Assembly (NCBI GenBank): GCA_027493935.1
Contig: JAOSJV010000001.1
Coordinates: 1,178,001-1,242,000, forward strand
Source: Burkholderiales bacterium
GTDB taxonomy: Bacteria; Pseudomonadota; Gammaproteobacteria; Burkholderiales; SG8-39
Length of the DNA: 64,000 nucleotides
Reading direction: 5' to 3'
The notes below the pieces were generated by a model. That model was given only the letters and a program-made list of their open reading frames with translations, did not search any database and was not told where the DNA came from. Both the position numbers and the translations under genes were made by a program. Shown here piece after piece: positions 53,409 to 64,000 of this stretch. Each line of letters begins with the position of its first letter. Position 1 is the first letter of the stretch.

Positions 53409-56400
53409 CCGTCGTCTCGGCTGGCGAGCACGAGCAGCGCCGCGGGAAAGTGCGCGAAGAGGGCGGCCAGGCGCAGCTCGCCGCCGGCGGCCGCGAGCGC
53501 CTCGCCGGTGAGCACGTTGACCGCCGGTTCGGCCGGCGCGAGCGGCGCGAGCGACAAGGTCGTGTCGCCCCATGCCGCCTCGCCGAGCGGCGGCGTGCCG
53601 ACCTCCGCGCCGAGCGACGTCCACAGCCGGCCGGCGACCGCGATCACGGCGCAGCCTTCGTGCCTGCGCGCGAAGGCCACGACGTGCTGCGCGCGCGCGC
53701 CAGCCACCGCGAGCGGCACGTAGTCGCCGCGCTCGAAGAGCTGCGGGTGCTCGCGCCTGAGCTCGAGCGCACGCCAAGTCGTCCAGAGCTTGGCGCGGCC
53801 GTTCTCCGGCGCGTTCGCCATCGCGCGCGCGACGTGCGCGAGCCCGGCCTTCCCGCCGGCGGCGAGCCGCCCGAGATCCTCCAGCATCGTGCGGCGCCGC
53901 GCGTAGTCCACCGGTCGGCGGTTGTCCGGGTCGACCAGGCTGAAGTCGAGCGTCTCGTTGCCCTGGTAGATGTCCGGGACGCCCGGCGAGGCGAGCTTGA
54001 CGAGCGTCATCGACAGGCTGTTCAGCGTGCCGAACCACGCGACCGAGCGCGCCTGCGTCGCGAGGTCCTCGAAGAACAGGTTCCCCTCCGCGCGCCCGAG
54101 CAGCTGGCGCACGAACTCGGCGGTCGCGGTCTCGTAGGGCTCGCTGACGTTGATCCAGCTCGAGTGCACCTTCGCCTCGCGCACCGCCTTCACCATGTAG
54201 CGCTCGATGCGGTCGCGGTACCCGGCGAGCCGCTCGGCATCGAGATCGCCGAACGGAAACGTTCCGAGCAGTGTCTGGTACAGCAGGTACTCGTCGTTGC
54301 GCGAGGGCGCCGGAACGCCTTCCACCGTGCGCTTGCGCGCGCGGTTCATGCGGCTCCAGCGCCTGAGCAGCAGGCGCCACGCGGCCGGCGTCTCGGAGAT
54401 GACGTCGATCCGCGCGCGCACGTCCTCCGAGCGCTTGTTGTCGTGGGTCGAGGTCGCGAGCATCGTGTGCGGCCAGCGCGCCGCGCGGTCGGCGCTCGCG
54501 CCGTGGAATGCCGAGACCGCGACGCCGAAGAGCTCCGGGTCGCCGCCGACCTCGTTCAGCGAGACGAGCCGGTTGTAGACGTAGAAGGCGGTGTCCTCGA
54601 CGCCCTTGGCGGTCACCGGTGCGGTGAACTGCTGGAACTTCATCGCGAAGGCGCGGTAGCGCGCCTTCTGCTCGGCAGCGGCGTCCCTGGGCGGGCGCGC
54701 GAGCAGCGCCGAGCGCACGAAATCGAAGATCGTCACGTCGGCGGCGCGGCTGCGGCGCTTGGCGTGCGCGATCGCCCAGTCGACGTGGCGCCGGTCCTGC
54801 GCCGATGCGCTCCCGGCGATGTAGGTGCGGTACACCGGGAAGCAGGCGACCACTTCGGTGAGCGCCTGGCGCAGCGTGTTGAAGGTGTAGTCGCGCGTAC
54901 GCCGGTCGGCGCGCGCGATGCGCAGCAGCGCGGTCGCGAGCACGGTGAGCTCGGAGGCGAGCGCCGCGCGCATGATCGCGCGCTTGCCGCGGTAGGCCAC
55001 CTCGGCGAACGCGAGGTCCTCGCCGGCGAACGCGCGGTAGATCCGGTCGAGCTTGCCGCGCGCCGATGGATCGACGAACAGACCGTTCACGACGGTGGCG
55101 TAGCGGTAGCCGGTGGTGCCGTGCACCGCCCAGGTCTCCGGCACGTGCTCGTGACCGGCGGTGATCTTCTCGACCACCACGTAGAGCGGGCGGGCCGGCC
55201 GCCCGTCGTCCAGCGGCGCAGCGTCGATGCCGGCGAGCTGGGCGTAGCGGTCCTGCAGCCGCCGGAAGTACTGCGCCGGGTCGTACAGCCCGTCCGGGTG
55301 GTCGAGTCGGATGCCGTCCACCTTGCCCTCCACCGCGAGCTGGAGCACGAGCTGGTGGGTGGCCTCGAACACCGCTTCCTGCTCCATGCGAAGCCCGGCG
55401 AGGTCGTTGATGTCGAAGAAGCGGCGGTAGTTGATCTCGTCGGAGGCGACGCGCCAGTAAGCGAGGCGGTAGGACTGCGCTTCCAGCAGCTCGTGCAGCG
55501 CCTCGAAGCTCGCGCGCTCGCCGGCGACGCCGTTCATCTGGCGCACCGCGCGCTCGATCGCCTCGCACACGGCCGGGGTCTCGGCGGCGAGCCGCGCGAG
55601 CCGGCGCTTGTGCACCTCCTTGTCGCGGTGGCGCTCGGCGACGCGCTCGGGCGCGGTGTCGTCGCTCGCGGGCAGGTGGCCGAACGCGGCGACGAGGCTC
55701 GAGAGCTCGGCCTCGATCGGGCCGGGCAATTCGCCCTGTGCGAGCGCCTTGAGCGCGCGATCGAGGACGCGCGGATACTCGCGCGGATCGACCGGGAAGC
55801 GGTGCTCGAAGTAGAAGACGCTGAACGCGCCGCCCGCGGCGTCGAACAGCAGCTTGAGCTCCCCGCGCTCGAGCACCAGGCCGTAGTGGTCGCCGAGCAC
55901 CGGCACCAGCACCCGGTTGGTGAGGTAGGTGTTGACCGGGTGCCAGTCGATGTCGAAGTACTCGGCATAGACCGAGGCTGGCCCGTTCTCCAGCACGTCG
56001 AGCCACCAGGCGTTGTCGGCGCCCATCACGCCCATGTGGTTGGGCACCACGTCGAGGAGCTGCCCCATGCCGTGACTGCGCAGCGTGGCGACGAAGCGCT
56101 CGAAGTCCTCGCGGCTGCCGATCTCCGGGTTGAGCGCGTCGTGGTCGATGATGTCGTAGCCGTGCATGCTGCCCGGGCGCGCGCGCAGGTAGGGCGAGCA
56201 GTAGACGTGGCTCACGCCGAGCGCGGCGAGGTAGGGGACGATCTCGGTCGCCTGCGCGAAGTTGAAGTCGCGGTTGAGCTGCAGCCGGTAGGTCGCACGC
56301 GGAATGCGCGCGGCGGCCGCGCCGGCGCGCCGCGGCCGCGCCGGCCGCGTCTCGCCGCGCAGCGCAGAGAGCGCGCGCGCGAGCTCGACGAACCGCTCGT

Positions 56401-58546
56401 CCTCGCCCATGCGCTCGAGCGCTTGCGGGAGCTTGCGGCGCCAGTTCGGATGCTCGTCGGTGGTGGCGGGCAGGTTCGCCTGGTCGCGCACGCCGAGCAC
56501 GTCCTCGGGCTGCACGACCAGCACCTTGGCCGGCGAGCGCGCGAGGTAGACGTGCACGTTACGCGCGAACTCCGCGGTCATGCGCGGGACCGATACCGGG
56601 TTGGCGGCCGCACCCGTGGGCAGCAGACCCTCGCGCTCGAGCGCGAGCAGGAGGCGCGCGCGGTCCTGCGAGCGCCCGATGATCTGCGCCTGGCGCTGCT
56701 CCTCGCTCGGGTACAGGCCGAGCGCCTCGCGCAGCAGCAGGTCGCCGCCTTCCCAGTAGCCGGCGAGCGTCGGCAGGTCGTGGGTGCTCGCGGCGACCAG
56801 CGCGTCGGCCGGATACTCGGCCGGCGGCTTGAAGTCGCCGGCGCCGTTTCGCTCGAAGGAGAGCAGGCGGTACGAGAGGACGCCGAGCCGGCCGAGCGCC
56901 TCGCGCGCCTCGTCGGGCACGGTGCCGAGGTCCTCGCCGATCACGAGGCACTGGTTGCGGTGGCTCTCGAGCGCGAGGATGCCGAGCAGGTCGGCGAACG
57001 GGTAGTGCACGTACGCGCCCTCGGCGGCGCTGCGGCCGGCCGGGATCCAGAAGAGGCGCATCAGACCCATCACGTGGTCGATGCGCAGCGCCCCCGCATG
57101 GCGCATGTTCTCGCGCAGCGTGGCGATGAACGGCGCGTAGGCGACTTCGCGCAGCCGCTCGGGCCGCGTCGGCGGCAGGCCCCAGTTCTGCCCGGTCAGA
57201 TTGAAGTCGTCGGGCGGCGCGCCCACGCTCGCGGTCACGGCGTAGAGGTCCTGGTTCGCCCACGCCTCGGCGCCCCCGCGGTCGATCGACACCGCGAGAT
57301 CCTGGTAGAGGCCGACGCCGAGACCGAGCTCGAACGAGCGCCGGCCCACCTGGCCGAGCTGCTGCTCGGCATGCCATTGCAGGTACTCGTGGAACTCGAT
57401 GCGATCGGTGTGCTCCGCGGCAAAGCGCGCGACCGTGGGAGCGGCCGGATCGCGATACGCCTGCGGCCAGGCGGGCCAGCCCCACACGTTCGGATCCTCG
57501 CGGTGGAAGCGCTCCTGCAACGCATCGAACAGGGCGTGACGGCGCAGCTGCTCGCCGCCCTCGGCCTGGAATGCGCGAAACGCGCGCGCGCGGGGTGTGT
57601 CATTGGCGAGATGGCGCGCCCGAAAGTGCGCGTACAGCCGCTCGAGCAGCGGCAGCTTCACCGCGGCGACGCCCGGGTAGTCGACCAGCGGTGCCTCGCG
57701 CAGGCTCTTCAGCTGTGCCTGGAATGGCGCCGAGCGCACCTCGGCGACCGCCGCCTCGCACTCGCGGAAGTCCTCGACCGCCTCGACGTCGATGTACAGG
57801 ATGTTGATGAACAGACGCGAGGAGGGGCTGTAGGGGCTCGCGTGCGCCGGGTTGTGCGGGAAGAGCGCATGCAGCGGGTTCACGCCGACGATGGCCGCGC
57901 CGCGATGCCCCCACTGTTCCACGAGCACGCGCAGGTCGGTGAAGTCGCCGATGCCCCAGTTGCGCTCGGAGCGCAGACCGTAGAGCTGGACCGCGGCGCC
58001 CCACACGCGGCCCTCGCCGTGCAGGGCGAGCGGGCGGTAGCAGGCGCGCGGTGCGACGACCAGCAGCGCCTCGGCCGCGACGGCGCCGGCGTGCAGGATC
58101 GCGAGCCGGTGATAGCCGCAGCCGGCGGCGACCGGGATCGAGAGCTCGCGCGCGACGTACGCGGCACCCTCGACCTCGCCGCGCTCGAGACACGGAAGCT
58201 CGGCGGGGGCGAGCGTGCCATCGTGGCGTGCGCCGGTTTCCTCGGTGAGGCGCCACGCGAGCGGCACGGCGTCGAGCGCGGCGGTCAGCGCAAGTCGCAC
58301 CTTCCAGGGGGCGGCGCCTTCGGTCAGGACGATCGCGGGCGGCAGCACCTCGAGCCAGCGCGCGCGCGCCGAGGCGGCGAGCGCGGCTTCTACCGCCTGC
58401 GCATCGCCGGCTGCGACGCCGAACGCGCCGAGCAGCGCGACCAGGGTCGCGTCCGGCACCGCATGTCGCGTGCCCCAGATGTCGAAGTAGTCCGGCGCGA
58501 TGCCGTGCGCTCGGGCGAGCTCGGCGAGCCGCGCGGGACCGCTCAT
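53405..58546 (-). CDS. malQ-treY: Fused 4-alpha-glucanotransferase (MalQ) - malto-oligosyltrehalose synthase (TreY)
   Basis: One uninterrupted frame of 1713 residues. Residues 1 to about 740 are MalQ (GH77): NPLHALFPHNPAHASPYSPSSRLFIN, nucleophile ALRIDHVMGLMRLFWIP and acid/base VIGEDLGTVPDEAR. After a short RPARPRR linker, residues ~748-1713 are TreY (GH13): ATYRLQLNRDFNFAQATEIVPYL, nucleophile GIRLDHPDGLYDP, acid VVVEKITAGHEHVPETW and TSTHDNKRSEDVRARI. MalQ disproportionates maltodextrins; TreY converts their reducing end to trehalosyl. It overlaps treZ upstream and ClC downstream by four bases (ATGA) each. Confidence 0.95.
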   Translation of the reverse strand: MSGPARLAELARAHGIAPDYFDIWGTRHAVPDATLVALLGAFGVAAGDAQAVEAALAASARARWLEVLPPAIVLTEGAAPWKVRLALTAALDAVPLAWRLTEETGARHDGTLAPAELPCLERGEVEGAAYVARELSIPVAAGCGYHRLAILHAGAVAAEALLVVAPRACYRPLALHGEGRVWGAAVQLYGLRSERNWGIGDFTDLRVLVEQWGHRGAAIVGVNPLHALFPHNPAHASPYSPSSRLFINILYIDVEAVEDFRECEAAVAEVRSAPFQAQLKSLREAPLVDYPGVAAVKLPLLERLYAHFRARHLANDTPRARAFRAFQAEGGEQLRRHALFDALQERFHREDPNVWGWPAWPQAYRDPAAPTVARFAAEHTDRIEFHEYLQWHAEQQLGQVGRRSFELGLGVGLYQDLAVSIDRGGAEAWANQDLYAVTASVGAPPDDFNLTGQNWGLPPTRPERLREVAYAPFIATLRENMRHAGALRIDHVMGLMRLFWIPAGRSAAEGAYVHYPFADLLGILALESHRNQCLVIGEDLGTVPDEAREALGRLGVLSYRLLSFERNGAGDFKPPAEYPADALVAASTHDLPTLAGYWEGGDLLLREALGLYPSEEQRQAQIIGRSQDRARLLLALEREGLLPTGAAANPVSVPRMTAEFARNVHVYLARSPAKVLVVQPEDVLGVRDQANLPATTDEHPNWRRKLPQALERMGEDERFVELARALSALRGETRPARPRRAGAAAARIPRATYRLQLNRDFNFAQATEIVPYLAALGVSHVYCSPYLRARPGSMHGYDIIDHDALNPEIGSREDFERFVATLRSHGMGQLLDVVPNHMGVMGADNAWWLDVLENGPASVYAEYFDIDWHPVNTYLTNRVLVPVLGDHYGLVLERGELKLLFDAAGGAFSVFYFEHRFPVDPREYPRVLDRALKALAQGELPGPIEAELSSLVAAFGHLPASDDTAPERVAERHRDKEVHKRRLARLAAETPAVCEAIERAVRQMNGVAGERASFEALHELLEAQSYRLAYWRVASDEINYRRFFDINDLAGLRMEQEAVFEATHQLVLQLAVEGKVDGIRLDHPDGLYDPAQYFRRLQDRYAQLAGIDAAPLDDGRPARPLYVVVEKITAGHEHVPETWAVHGTTGYRYATVVNGLFVDPSARGKLDRIYRAFAGEDLAFAEVAYRGKRAIMRAALASELTVLATALLRIARADRRTRDYTFNTLRQALTEVVACFPVYRTYIAGSASAQDRRHVDWAIAHAKRRSRAADVTIFDFVRSALLARPPRDAAAEQKARYRAFAMKFQQFTAPVTAKGVEDTAFYVYNRLVSLNEVGGDPELFGVAVSAFHGASADRAARWPHTMLATSTHDNKRSEDVRARIDVISETPAAWRLLLRRWSRMNRARKRTVEGVPAPSRNDEYLLYQTLLGTFPFGDLDAERLAGYRDRIERYMVKAVREAKVHSSWINVSEPYETATAEFVRQLLGRAEGNLFFEDLATQARSVAWFGTLNSLSMTLVKLASPGVPDIYQGNETLDFSLVDPDNRRPVDYARRRTMLEDLGRLAAGGKAGLAHVARAMANAPENGRAKLWTTWRALELRREHPQLFERGDYVPLAVAGARAQHVVAFARRHEGCAVIAVAGRLWTSLGAEVGTPPLGEAAWGDTTLSLAPLAPAEPAVNVLTGEALAAAGGELRLAALFAHFPAALLVLASRDDG

Positions 58547-60380
58547 GCCGTGCGCTCGAGCGTGACCGCGGCGGTCCACGCCGGGAGGACGCCGACGGCG
58601 AGATCGCCCGCGGCCGCGAAGCCGGTTGCGCAGACCACCTCGCCCGGCGGCGCGCCGACCGCGCCGCGCGGCTCGCCGGTGAGGTTGGCGATGAGATGCA
58701 GCCGCGAGGCGTCGCCGAGCGTCCAGTCGACGCGCAGGACGTCGTCTCCGTCGACCGCGAACGTGCCGCCGGAGCGCATGCCGGCGAGGCGCGGCACGAC
58801 GTGCCGGTGGCGGGCCGCGAGCAGCTCGCGGTAGAGCGCGAGCCACTCGTCGTGCGGCGGGCGGTCGAGCGCCGCCCAGTCGAGCTTGAGCGCGCGAACG
58901 TCGCCGGGTCGTTCGGATCCGGGATTGCGGCCTGCGCGGCCGGGTCGCGGAAGCGCGCGAAGCGGCCGAACTCCTTGCGCCGCCCCCGGGTAACCGCCGC
59001 CGCGAGCTCGGGCCCGAAGTCGCAGAAGAAGAGAAACGGCGAGTCCGCGCCGAACTCCTCGCCCATGAACAGCATCGGCGGCGCGGGTGCGAGCAGCAGG
59101 CACGCGAGCGCGGCGCGCAGCGCCTTCGGATCGGCGATGTGCCCGATGCGCTCGCCGAGCGCCCGGTTCCCCACCTGGTCGTGAGTCTGGTCGAACGCCA
59201 CGAACGCCGCCGGCGGCAGCGCTGCGCTCGGCTCGCCGCGCCGTGCGTGGTCGCGATACGGCGAGGCTTCGCCCTGGTAGGCGAAGCCCTCGGCGAGGCA
59301 GCGGCCGAGGCGCCACAGCGGGCGGTCGGCGTAGTCGGCGTAGTAGCCGTCGCGCTCGCCGGTGACCAGCACGTGGATCGCGTGGTGCACGTCGTCGTTC
59401 CACTGCGCCGTCGCGTGCGTCGGCGCGAGCCGCGCATCGCGGCCGAGGTAGCGCGACTGGTTCCGGTCGTTCTCGAGCACGAGGTGCACGTGACGATCGT
59501 GCGCGATACGCGCGCGCACCGTCGCGGTGAGCTCCTCCACGATGTCCGGCACCGAGTCGTCGGCGATCGCGTGCACCGCGTCCAGGCGCAGCCCGTCGAA
59601 GCCGTATTCCTCGATCCAGTAGAGCGCGTTGTGGATGAAGAAGTCACGCACCGTGCGCGAGCCCTCGGCGTCGAAGTTGATCGCCGCGCCCCAGGGCGTG
59701 CGGTGGCGCGGGTTGAAGAACCGTCTGGCATAGGCGTGCAGGTAGTTGCCCTCCGGACCGAAGTGGTTGTAGACGACGTCGAGCAGCACCATCAGCCGGC
59801 GCGCGTGCGCCGCCTGCACCAGGCGCTTGAGGTCCCCGGGCGTGCCGTACGCCGCGTCCGGCGCGTAGAGGAGCACGCCGTCGTAGCCCCAGTTGCGCCG
59901 TCCCGGAAAGTCGGCCACCGGCATGAGCTCGATCGCGGTCACGCCGAGCCCGGCGAGGTAGTCGAGCCGGTCGATCGCCGCCGCGAAGGTACCCGCCGGC
60001 GTGAACGTGCCGATGTGCAGCTCGTAGACCACCGCCTCTTCCCACGGGCGGCCGCGCCAGGCGCCGTCGGTCCACTCGAAGGCGAGCGGGTCGATCACCG
60101 CGCTCGGCCCGTGCACGTCGTCAGGATTGGCGCGCGAGGCCGGATCGGGCACCTGCAGGCCGCCGTCGATGCGGAACCGGTAGCGGGTGCCGGCGCCCGC
60201 GCCCGCGACGAGCGTCTCGAACCAGCCGCCGTCGAGCGCGGCCATCGCGTGCAAGGCGGGTGCGGCGGGCTCGCCGAGCGCGAGCTCGACCCGCCGCGCA
60301 TCGGGCGCCCACAGGCGGAAGCGCGTCGCGCCGTCGTCGCGAAGCTCGGCGCCGAAGGGCATCGCGTGCGCGCGTTTCAC
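58543..60380 (-). CDS. treZ: Malto-oligosyltrehalose trehalohydrolase TreZ, frameshifted
   Basis: GH13 enzyme releasing trehalose from the TreY product, 612 residues when repaired. An N-terminal carbohydrate/E-set domain ([17 protein letters not shown]) is followed by the barrel: [18 protein letters not shown], nucleophile [11 protein letters not shown], acid/base LVLENDRNQ and [16 protein letters not shown]. One base is missing at about 58887-58892, between [11 protein letters not shown] and [15 protein letters not shown] chose GTG 60380 because it overlaps the glgX stop (GTGA), like the other joints of this operon; ATG 60362 is the alternative. Confidence 0.93.
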
Positions 60381-62518
60381 GCCCTTGCGTCCTCCCCGGC
60401 GCGCGCGTGCAGCAGCAGCGCGAGCGACCGGCCCTGCAGGGCGTACTCGGCGCCGGCGTCGAACGCGCCGTCCGGGGCGAGCCCGTCCTGGAAGCTCGTG
60501 TCGAGCAGCACGAGCCAGCGCCCGGCATAGGCCGGCAGCCGGAACGGCACCGCTTCGTGGTGCGCGTTGAACAGCACCAGGAAATTCTCGTCGCGCAGCG
60601 GCCGGCCGCGCGCGTCGGTCTCGGTCAGGCCTTCGCCGGCGAGATACACGCCGAGCGAGCGCGCGTGGTGCTCGCTCCACTCCTCGTCGGTCATCTCGGC
60701 GCCGTCGGGCCGCAGCCAGACGATGTCCTTGACGTCGCGGCCGCGCAGCGGCCGCCCCTGGAAGAAGTCGCGGCGGCGGAACACCGGATGCGCGCGGCGC
60801 AGCGCGATCGCGCGCTGCGCGAAGCGCAGGAGCTTGCGGCCGTCCTCGTCGAGCTGCCAGTCGACCCACGACAGCTCGTTGTCTTGGCAGTAGGCGTTGT
60901 TGTTGCCGTGCTGGGTGCGGCCGATCTCGTCGCCGGCGAGCAGCATCGGCACGCCCTGCGACAGGAGCAGCGTGGCGATGAGGTTGCGCTTCTGGCGCTC
61001 GCGCAGCGCGCGCACCGCGGGGTCGTCGGTCGGCCCCTCGACGCCGCAGTTCCAGGAGAGGTTGTTGTCGTGGCCGTCGCGGTTGCCCTCCTGGTTGGCC
61101 TCGTTGTGCTTCTCGTTGTAGCTCACCAGGTCGTGCAGCGTGAAGCCGTCGTGCGCGGTGACGAAGTTGATGCTGGCGTGCGGGCGGCGGCCGCTTCTGC
61201 CGTAGAGGTCGCTCGAGCCGGTCAGGCGGCTCGCGAACTCGCCGATCAGTCCGCCATCGCCCTTCCAGTAGGCGCGCATCGTGTCGCGGTACTGGTCGTT
61301 CCACTCGGCCCACCCCGGCGGGAAATTGCCGACCTGGTAGCCACCCTCACCGAGGTCCCACGGCTCGGCGATCAGCTTGACCTGCGAGAGCACCGGGTCC
61401 TGGCGCAGGATGTCGAAGAAGGCGCCCAGGCGGTCGACCTCGTGCAGCTCGCGCGCGAGCGCCGCGGCGAGATCGAAGCGGAAGCCGTCGACGTGCATCT
61501 CGGTCACCCAGTAGCGCAGCGAGTCCATGATGAGCTGCAGGACGCGCGGGTGCTGCATGTCGAGCGTGTTGCCGCAGCCGGTGTAGTCCATGTAGAAGCG
61601 GCGGCTGTCCGGGGTGAGCCGGTAGTACGAGGCGTTGTCGATGCCGCGGAAGGCGAGCGTCGGCCCGAGGTGGTTGCCCTCGGCGGTGTGGTTGTAGACG
61701 ACGTCCAGGATCACCTCGATCCCGGCCGAGTGCAGCGCCTTCACCATCGTCTTGAACTCGTTCACCTTGCCCGAGGCGGAGTAGCGGCCGTCGGGGGCGA
61801 AGAAACCGATGGTGTTGTAGCCCCAGTAGTTGCGCAGACCCCGCTCGACGAGGTAGCGGTCGTCGACGAACGCGTGCACGGGCATCAGCTCGACCGTGGT
61901 GACGCCCAGGCGCTGCAGGTACTCGACGACCGGCGCGCACGCGAGCCCGGCGTACGTCCCGCGCAGCGCCGGCGGCACCTCCGGGTGCCGCATGGTGAAC
62001 CCGCGCACGTGCATCTCGTAGATCACCATCTCGTTCCACGGGATCTGCGGGCGGCGGTCGTCGCCCCAGGTGAACGCAGGGTCGATGATCTTGCACTTCG
62101 GCATCAGGGCGGCCGAGTCGCGCCGGTCGAACGACAGGTCCTCGGCCTTGTCGCCGATCTTGTAGCCGAAGTGCGCGTCGCTCCAGCGCAGCGCGCCGAC
62201 GACGTTCCTCGCGTAGGGGTCCAGCACGAGCTTGTGCGGATTGAAGCGGTGCCCCTCCTCGGGTTTGTACGGACCGTGCACGCGGTAGCCGTAGAGCAGC
62301 CCGGGGCGCGCCTCCGGCAGGTAGCAGTGCCAGACCTGGTCGGTCTGCTCGCGCAGCGCAATGCGCTGCAGCTCGCGCCGGCCGCCGACGTCGAAGATGC
62401 ACAGCTCGACCTTCTCGGCGTGCTCGGAGAAGAGTGCGAAGTTGACCCCTTCGCCGTCCCAGGTCGTTCCGCGCGGGAAAGGCTTGCCCGGCCACACGGC
62501 GCTGATCGGCGTGCTCAT
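60377..62518 (-). CDS. glgX: Glycogen debranching enzyme GlgX
   Basis: A 713-residue isoamylase-type GH13 protein. The N-terminal E-set domain is [27 protein letters not shown]; the barrel has [27 protein letters not shown], nucleophile [11 protein letters not shown], acid/base [19 protein letters not shown] and [19 protein letters not shown]. It hydrolyses alpha-1,6 branches of glycogen phosphorylase limit dextrin and feeds linear chains to MalQ-TreY. The start has no strong ribosome site. A 144-base spacer upstream carries two hairpins. Confidence 0.96.
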   Translation of the reverse strand: MSTPISAVWPGKPFPRGTTWDGEGVNFALFSEHAEKVELCIFDVGGRRELQRIALREQTDQVWHCYLPEARPGLLYGYRVHGPYKPEEGHRFNPHKLVLDPYARNVVGALRWSDAHFGYKIGDKAEDLSFDRRDSAALMPKCKIIDPAFTWGDDRRPQIPWNEMVIYEMHVRGFTMRHPEVPPALRGTYAGLACAPVVEYLQRLGVTTVELMPVHAFVDDRYLVERGLRNYWGYNTIGFFAPDGRYSASGKVNEFKTMVKALHSAGIEVILDVVYNHTAEGNHLGPTLAFRGIDNASYYRLTPDSRRFYMDYTGCGNTLDMQHPRVLQLIMDSLRYWVTEMHVDGFRFDLAAALARELHEVDRLGAFFDILRQDPVLSQVKLIAEPWDLGEGGYQVGNFPPGWAEWNDQYRDTMRAYWKGDGGLIGEFASRLTGSSDLYGRSGRRPHASINFVTAHDGFTLHDLVSYNEKHNEANQEGNRDGHDNNLSWNCGVEGPTDDPAVRALRERQKRNLIATLLLSQGVPMLLAGDEIGRTQHGNNNAYCQDNELSWVDWQLDEDGRKLLRFAQRAIALRRAHPVFRRRDFFQGRPLRGRDVKDIVWLRPDGAEMTDEEWSEHHARSLGVYLAGEGLTETDARGRPLRDENFLVLFNAHHEAVPFRLPAYAGRWLVLLDTSFQDGLAPDGAFDAGAEYALQGRSLALLLHARAGEDARA

Positions 62519-62607
62519 CGGCGTTGCCGCGCGCGCTCGAGGCCCGCGCCCCGTCCGGCGCCTCCGGGCGCCGCGCTCCTCGTCACTCGAATCATTCGTC
62601 CACTCTC

Positions 62608-62645
62608 GCTGCGATCGCAGCCGCGCGGCGCAGGCCCTGCGCCGC
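62608..62645. other. Two adjacent palindromes between the TM protein and glgX
   Basis: GCTGCGATCGCAGC (62608-62621) is a perfect 14-bp palindrome. GCGGCGCAG (62625-62633) and CTGCGCCGC (62637-62645) form a 9-bp stem with a 3-base loop. On the - strand transcript they lie just after the stop of the TM protein and 100 bases before glgX. There is no T-run, so this is not a standard terminator; it could be a processing or mRNA-stability site or an operator for an internal glgX promoter. Confidence 0.55.
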
Positions 62646-62662
62646 GCCCGCGCCCGTTTTGG

Positions 62663-63346
62663 TCAGTCCTCGTCCTGCTTCTCGCGCCGCGGCCACCACC
62701 GCTCGAGCCGGTCGGCGGCCCAGTCCTTGCCGCCCAGGCCGAACGCGAGCGCGAGCCCGAAGACGACGCCGGCGAGCACGATCAGGAAGCTCTCGCGCAC
62801 GATATCGCCCCCGACCTCGACCTGGTCGAGCACGATCAAGACGACGAAGGCCATGATGGCATAGCGGGCGAGCCGGCCGAGCAGCGGCGCGTCCTGGACG
62901 CCGACGTTGCTGCAGTAGGCGCTCACCGCGTCGCCGACGAAGCGCGCGAAGTACGCCCCGAAGACGACGATCACCAGGGCGACCAGCACCTTCGGCACGA
63001 ACAGCACGACGCGGCCGAGCAGGTCGGCGACGTAGGCGAGCCCGAGGCCGTTGAACGCGATGATCAGCGCGGCGAGGATCACCAGCCAGTAGACGAGGAC
63101 CGCGACGATCTCGCTCGTCCCGTTCCTGATGCCGCCCTGCTCGAGGAAGGCGTCGACGCCGGCGCGCTCGGTGAGCACGTTGAAGTTGACCGCGCGCAGT
63201 CCCCGCACCACGGCGAACCGCGCCACTTTGGCGGCGAGCCAGCCGGCGACGAGGACCGCGATCGCCAGCGCGAGCCGCGGCAGGAACGCGCCGAGCTGGG
63301 CGAGGAACGCCCGCACCGGCTCGAGCAGCATGCTGACATTCTCCAT
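62663..63346 (-). CDS. Conserved TM-helix (mechanosensitive channel-like, CmpX type) protein
   Basis: A 227-residue protein with four or five hydrophobic helices containing the repeated 'conserved TM helix' pattern: ALAIAVLVAGWLAAKVARFAVVRGLR (residues 26-51) and VALVIVVFGAYFARFVGDAV (about 120-140). FGLALAFGLGGKDWAAD near the end resembles the MscS pore/beta junction, but the MscS beta domain is absent. A strong AGGAGGT precedes the ATG. Its position between treS and glgX suggests an osmotic or membrane-tension role. Confidence 0.8.
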   Translation of the reverse strand: MENVSMLLEPVRAFLAQLGAFLPRLALAIAVLVAGWLAAKVARFAVVRGLRAVNFNVLTERAGVDAFLEQGGIRNGTSEIVAVLVYWLVILAALIIAFNGLGLAYVADLLGRVVLFVPKVLVALVIVVFGAYFARFVGDAVSAYCSNVGVQDAPLLGRLARYAIMAFVVLIVLDQVEVGGDIVRESFLIVLAGVVFGLALAFGLGGKDWAADRLERWWPRREKQDED

Positions 63347-63359
63347 GGCACCTCCTATC

Positions 63360-64000
<641 letters not shown>

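Noticed and set aside
53333..58834. 1833-codon open frame on the + strand opposite MalQ-TreY
   Set aside because: It is antisense to strongly conserved catalytic domains, has no domain of its own and shows the biased composition of an antisense frame.

Overview
The window is a very GC-rich, gene-dense stretch of a bacterial chromosome. Split PntAA/PntAB/PntB, a glcDEF glycolate oxidase locus, TIGR04282/TIGR04283-type glycosyltransferases, an EncFtn-type ferritin-like protein and FNR/ANR-type regulation all point to a betaproteobacterium (Burkholderiales/Rhodocyclales-like). That assignment is inference; no rRNA or other phylogenetic marker is present. I saw no tRNA, rRNA, CRISPR array, transposase, integrase or phage gene, so this reads as core or stable accessory chromosome.

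Layout. (1) 1-3916, + strand: end of a probable arsenosugar-type cluster (membrane/flavoprotein disulfide oxidoreductase fusion, DUF547 protein, two small glycosyltransferases). (2) 4-13 kb: unrelated housekeeping and stress genes (patatin/beta-barrel phospholipase, AlaX editing enzyme, GNAT, ACT protein, LysR regulator, cupin, SGNH esterase, tandem UspA, TauE/SafE permease with a partner membrane protein). (3) 13.3-19.2 kb, +: a GntR/FCD regulator with a clear promoter and operator, an enolase-superfamily acid dehydratase or racemase, and glcDEF. This is a hydroxy-acid catabolic unit. (4) 19.2-23.7 kb: EamA permease, ABC exporter, and a fused osmoprotectant binding protein/permease whose 3' end is triplicated. 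(5) 23.8-27.6 kb: pntAA-pntAB-pntB and a LutC-like gene, separated by heptamer-based inverted repeats. (6) 27.7-39.8 kb, +: Kef-type antiporter, YbdK ligase, class-I amidotransferase, phosphoketolase, host-attachment family protein, galT, trehalose synthase treT, Lpd-like enzyme, ChaB, a histone-H1-like protein behind an FNR/ANR-type box, and an NAD-binding protein. (7) 39.8-45.2 kb, -: small proline-rich protein, DUF2254 membrane protein, EncFtn-like ferritin, EEP-family hydrolase, PLD-VTT fusion, rhomboid protease. (8) 45.4-50.6 kb: P-type ATPase, a UspA remnant, an SLC13 transporter with a charged insert and its coupled small upstream gene. (9) 50.7-64 kb, -: a tightly overlapping alpha-glucan/trehalose operon (treS-mak C-terminus, TM-helix channel-like protein, glgX, treZ, a malQ-treY fusion, ClC antiporter, amylo-alpha-1,6-glucosidase-like enzyme).

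Working together, regions 6-9 look like a stress, low-oxygen and osmotic adaptation block. It encodes three trehalose routes (TreT, TreYZ, TreS/maltokinase) linked to glycogen breakdown, plus ion transporters, an iron-oxidising ferritin-like protein and membrane-lipid enzymes.

A caution for every user: eleven genes carry twelve apparent single-base indels, mostly in G or C runs, and one more carries an in-frame stop in a catalytic motif. In each indel case adding or removing one base restores a full-length conserved protein, so these are more likely sequencing or assembly errors than real pseudogenes. Coordinates for those genes span both frames.
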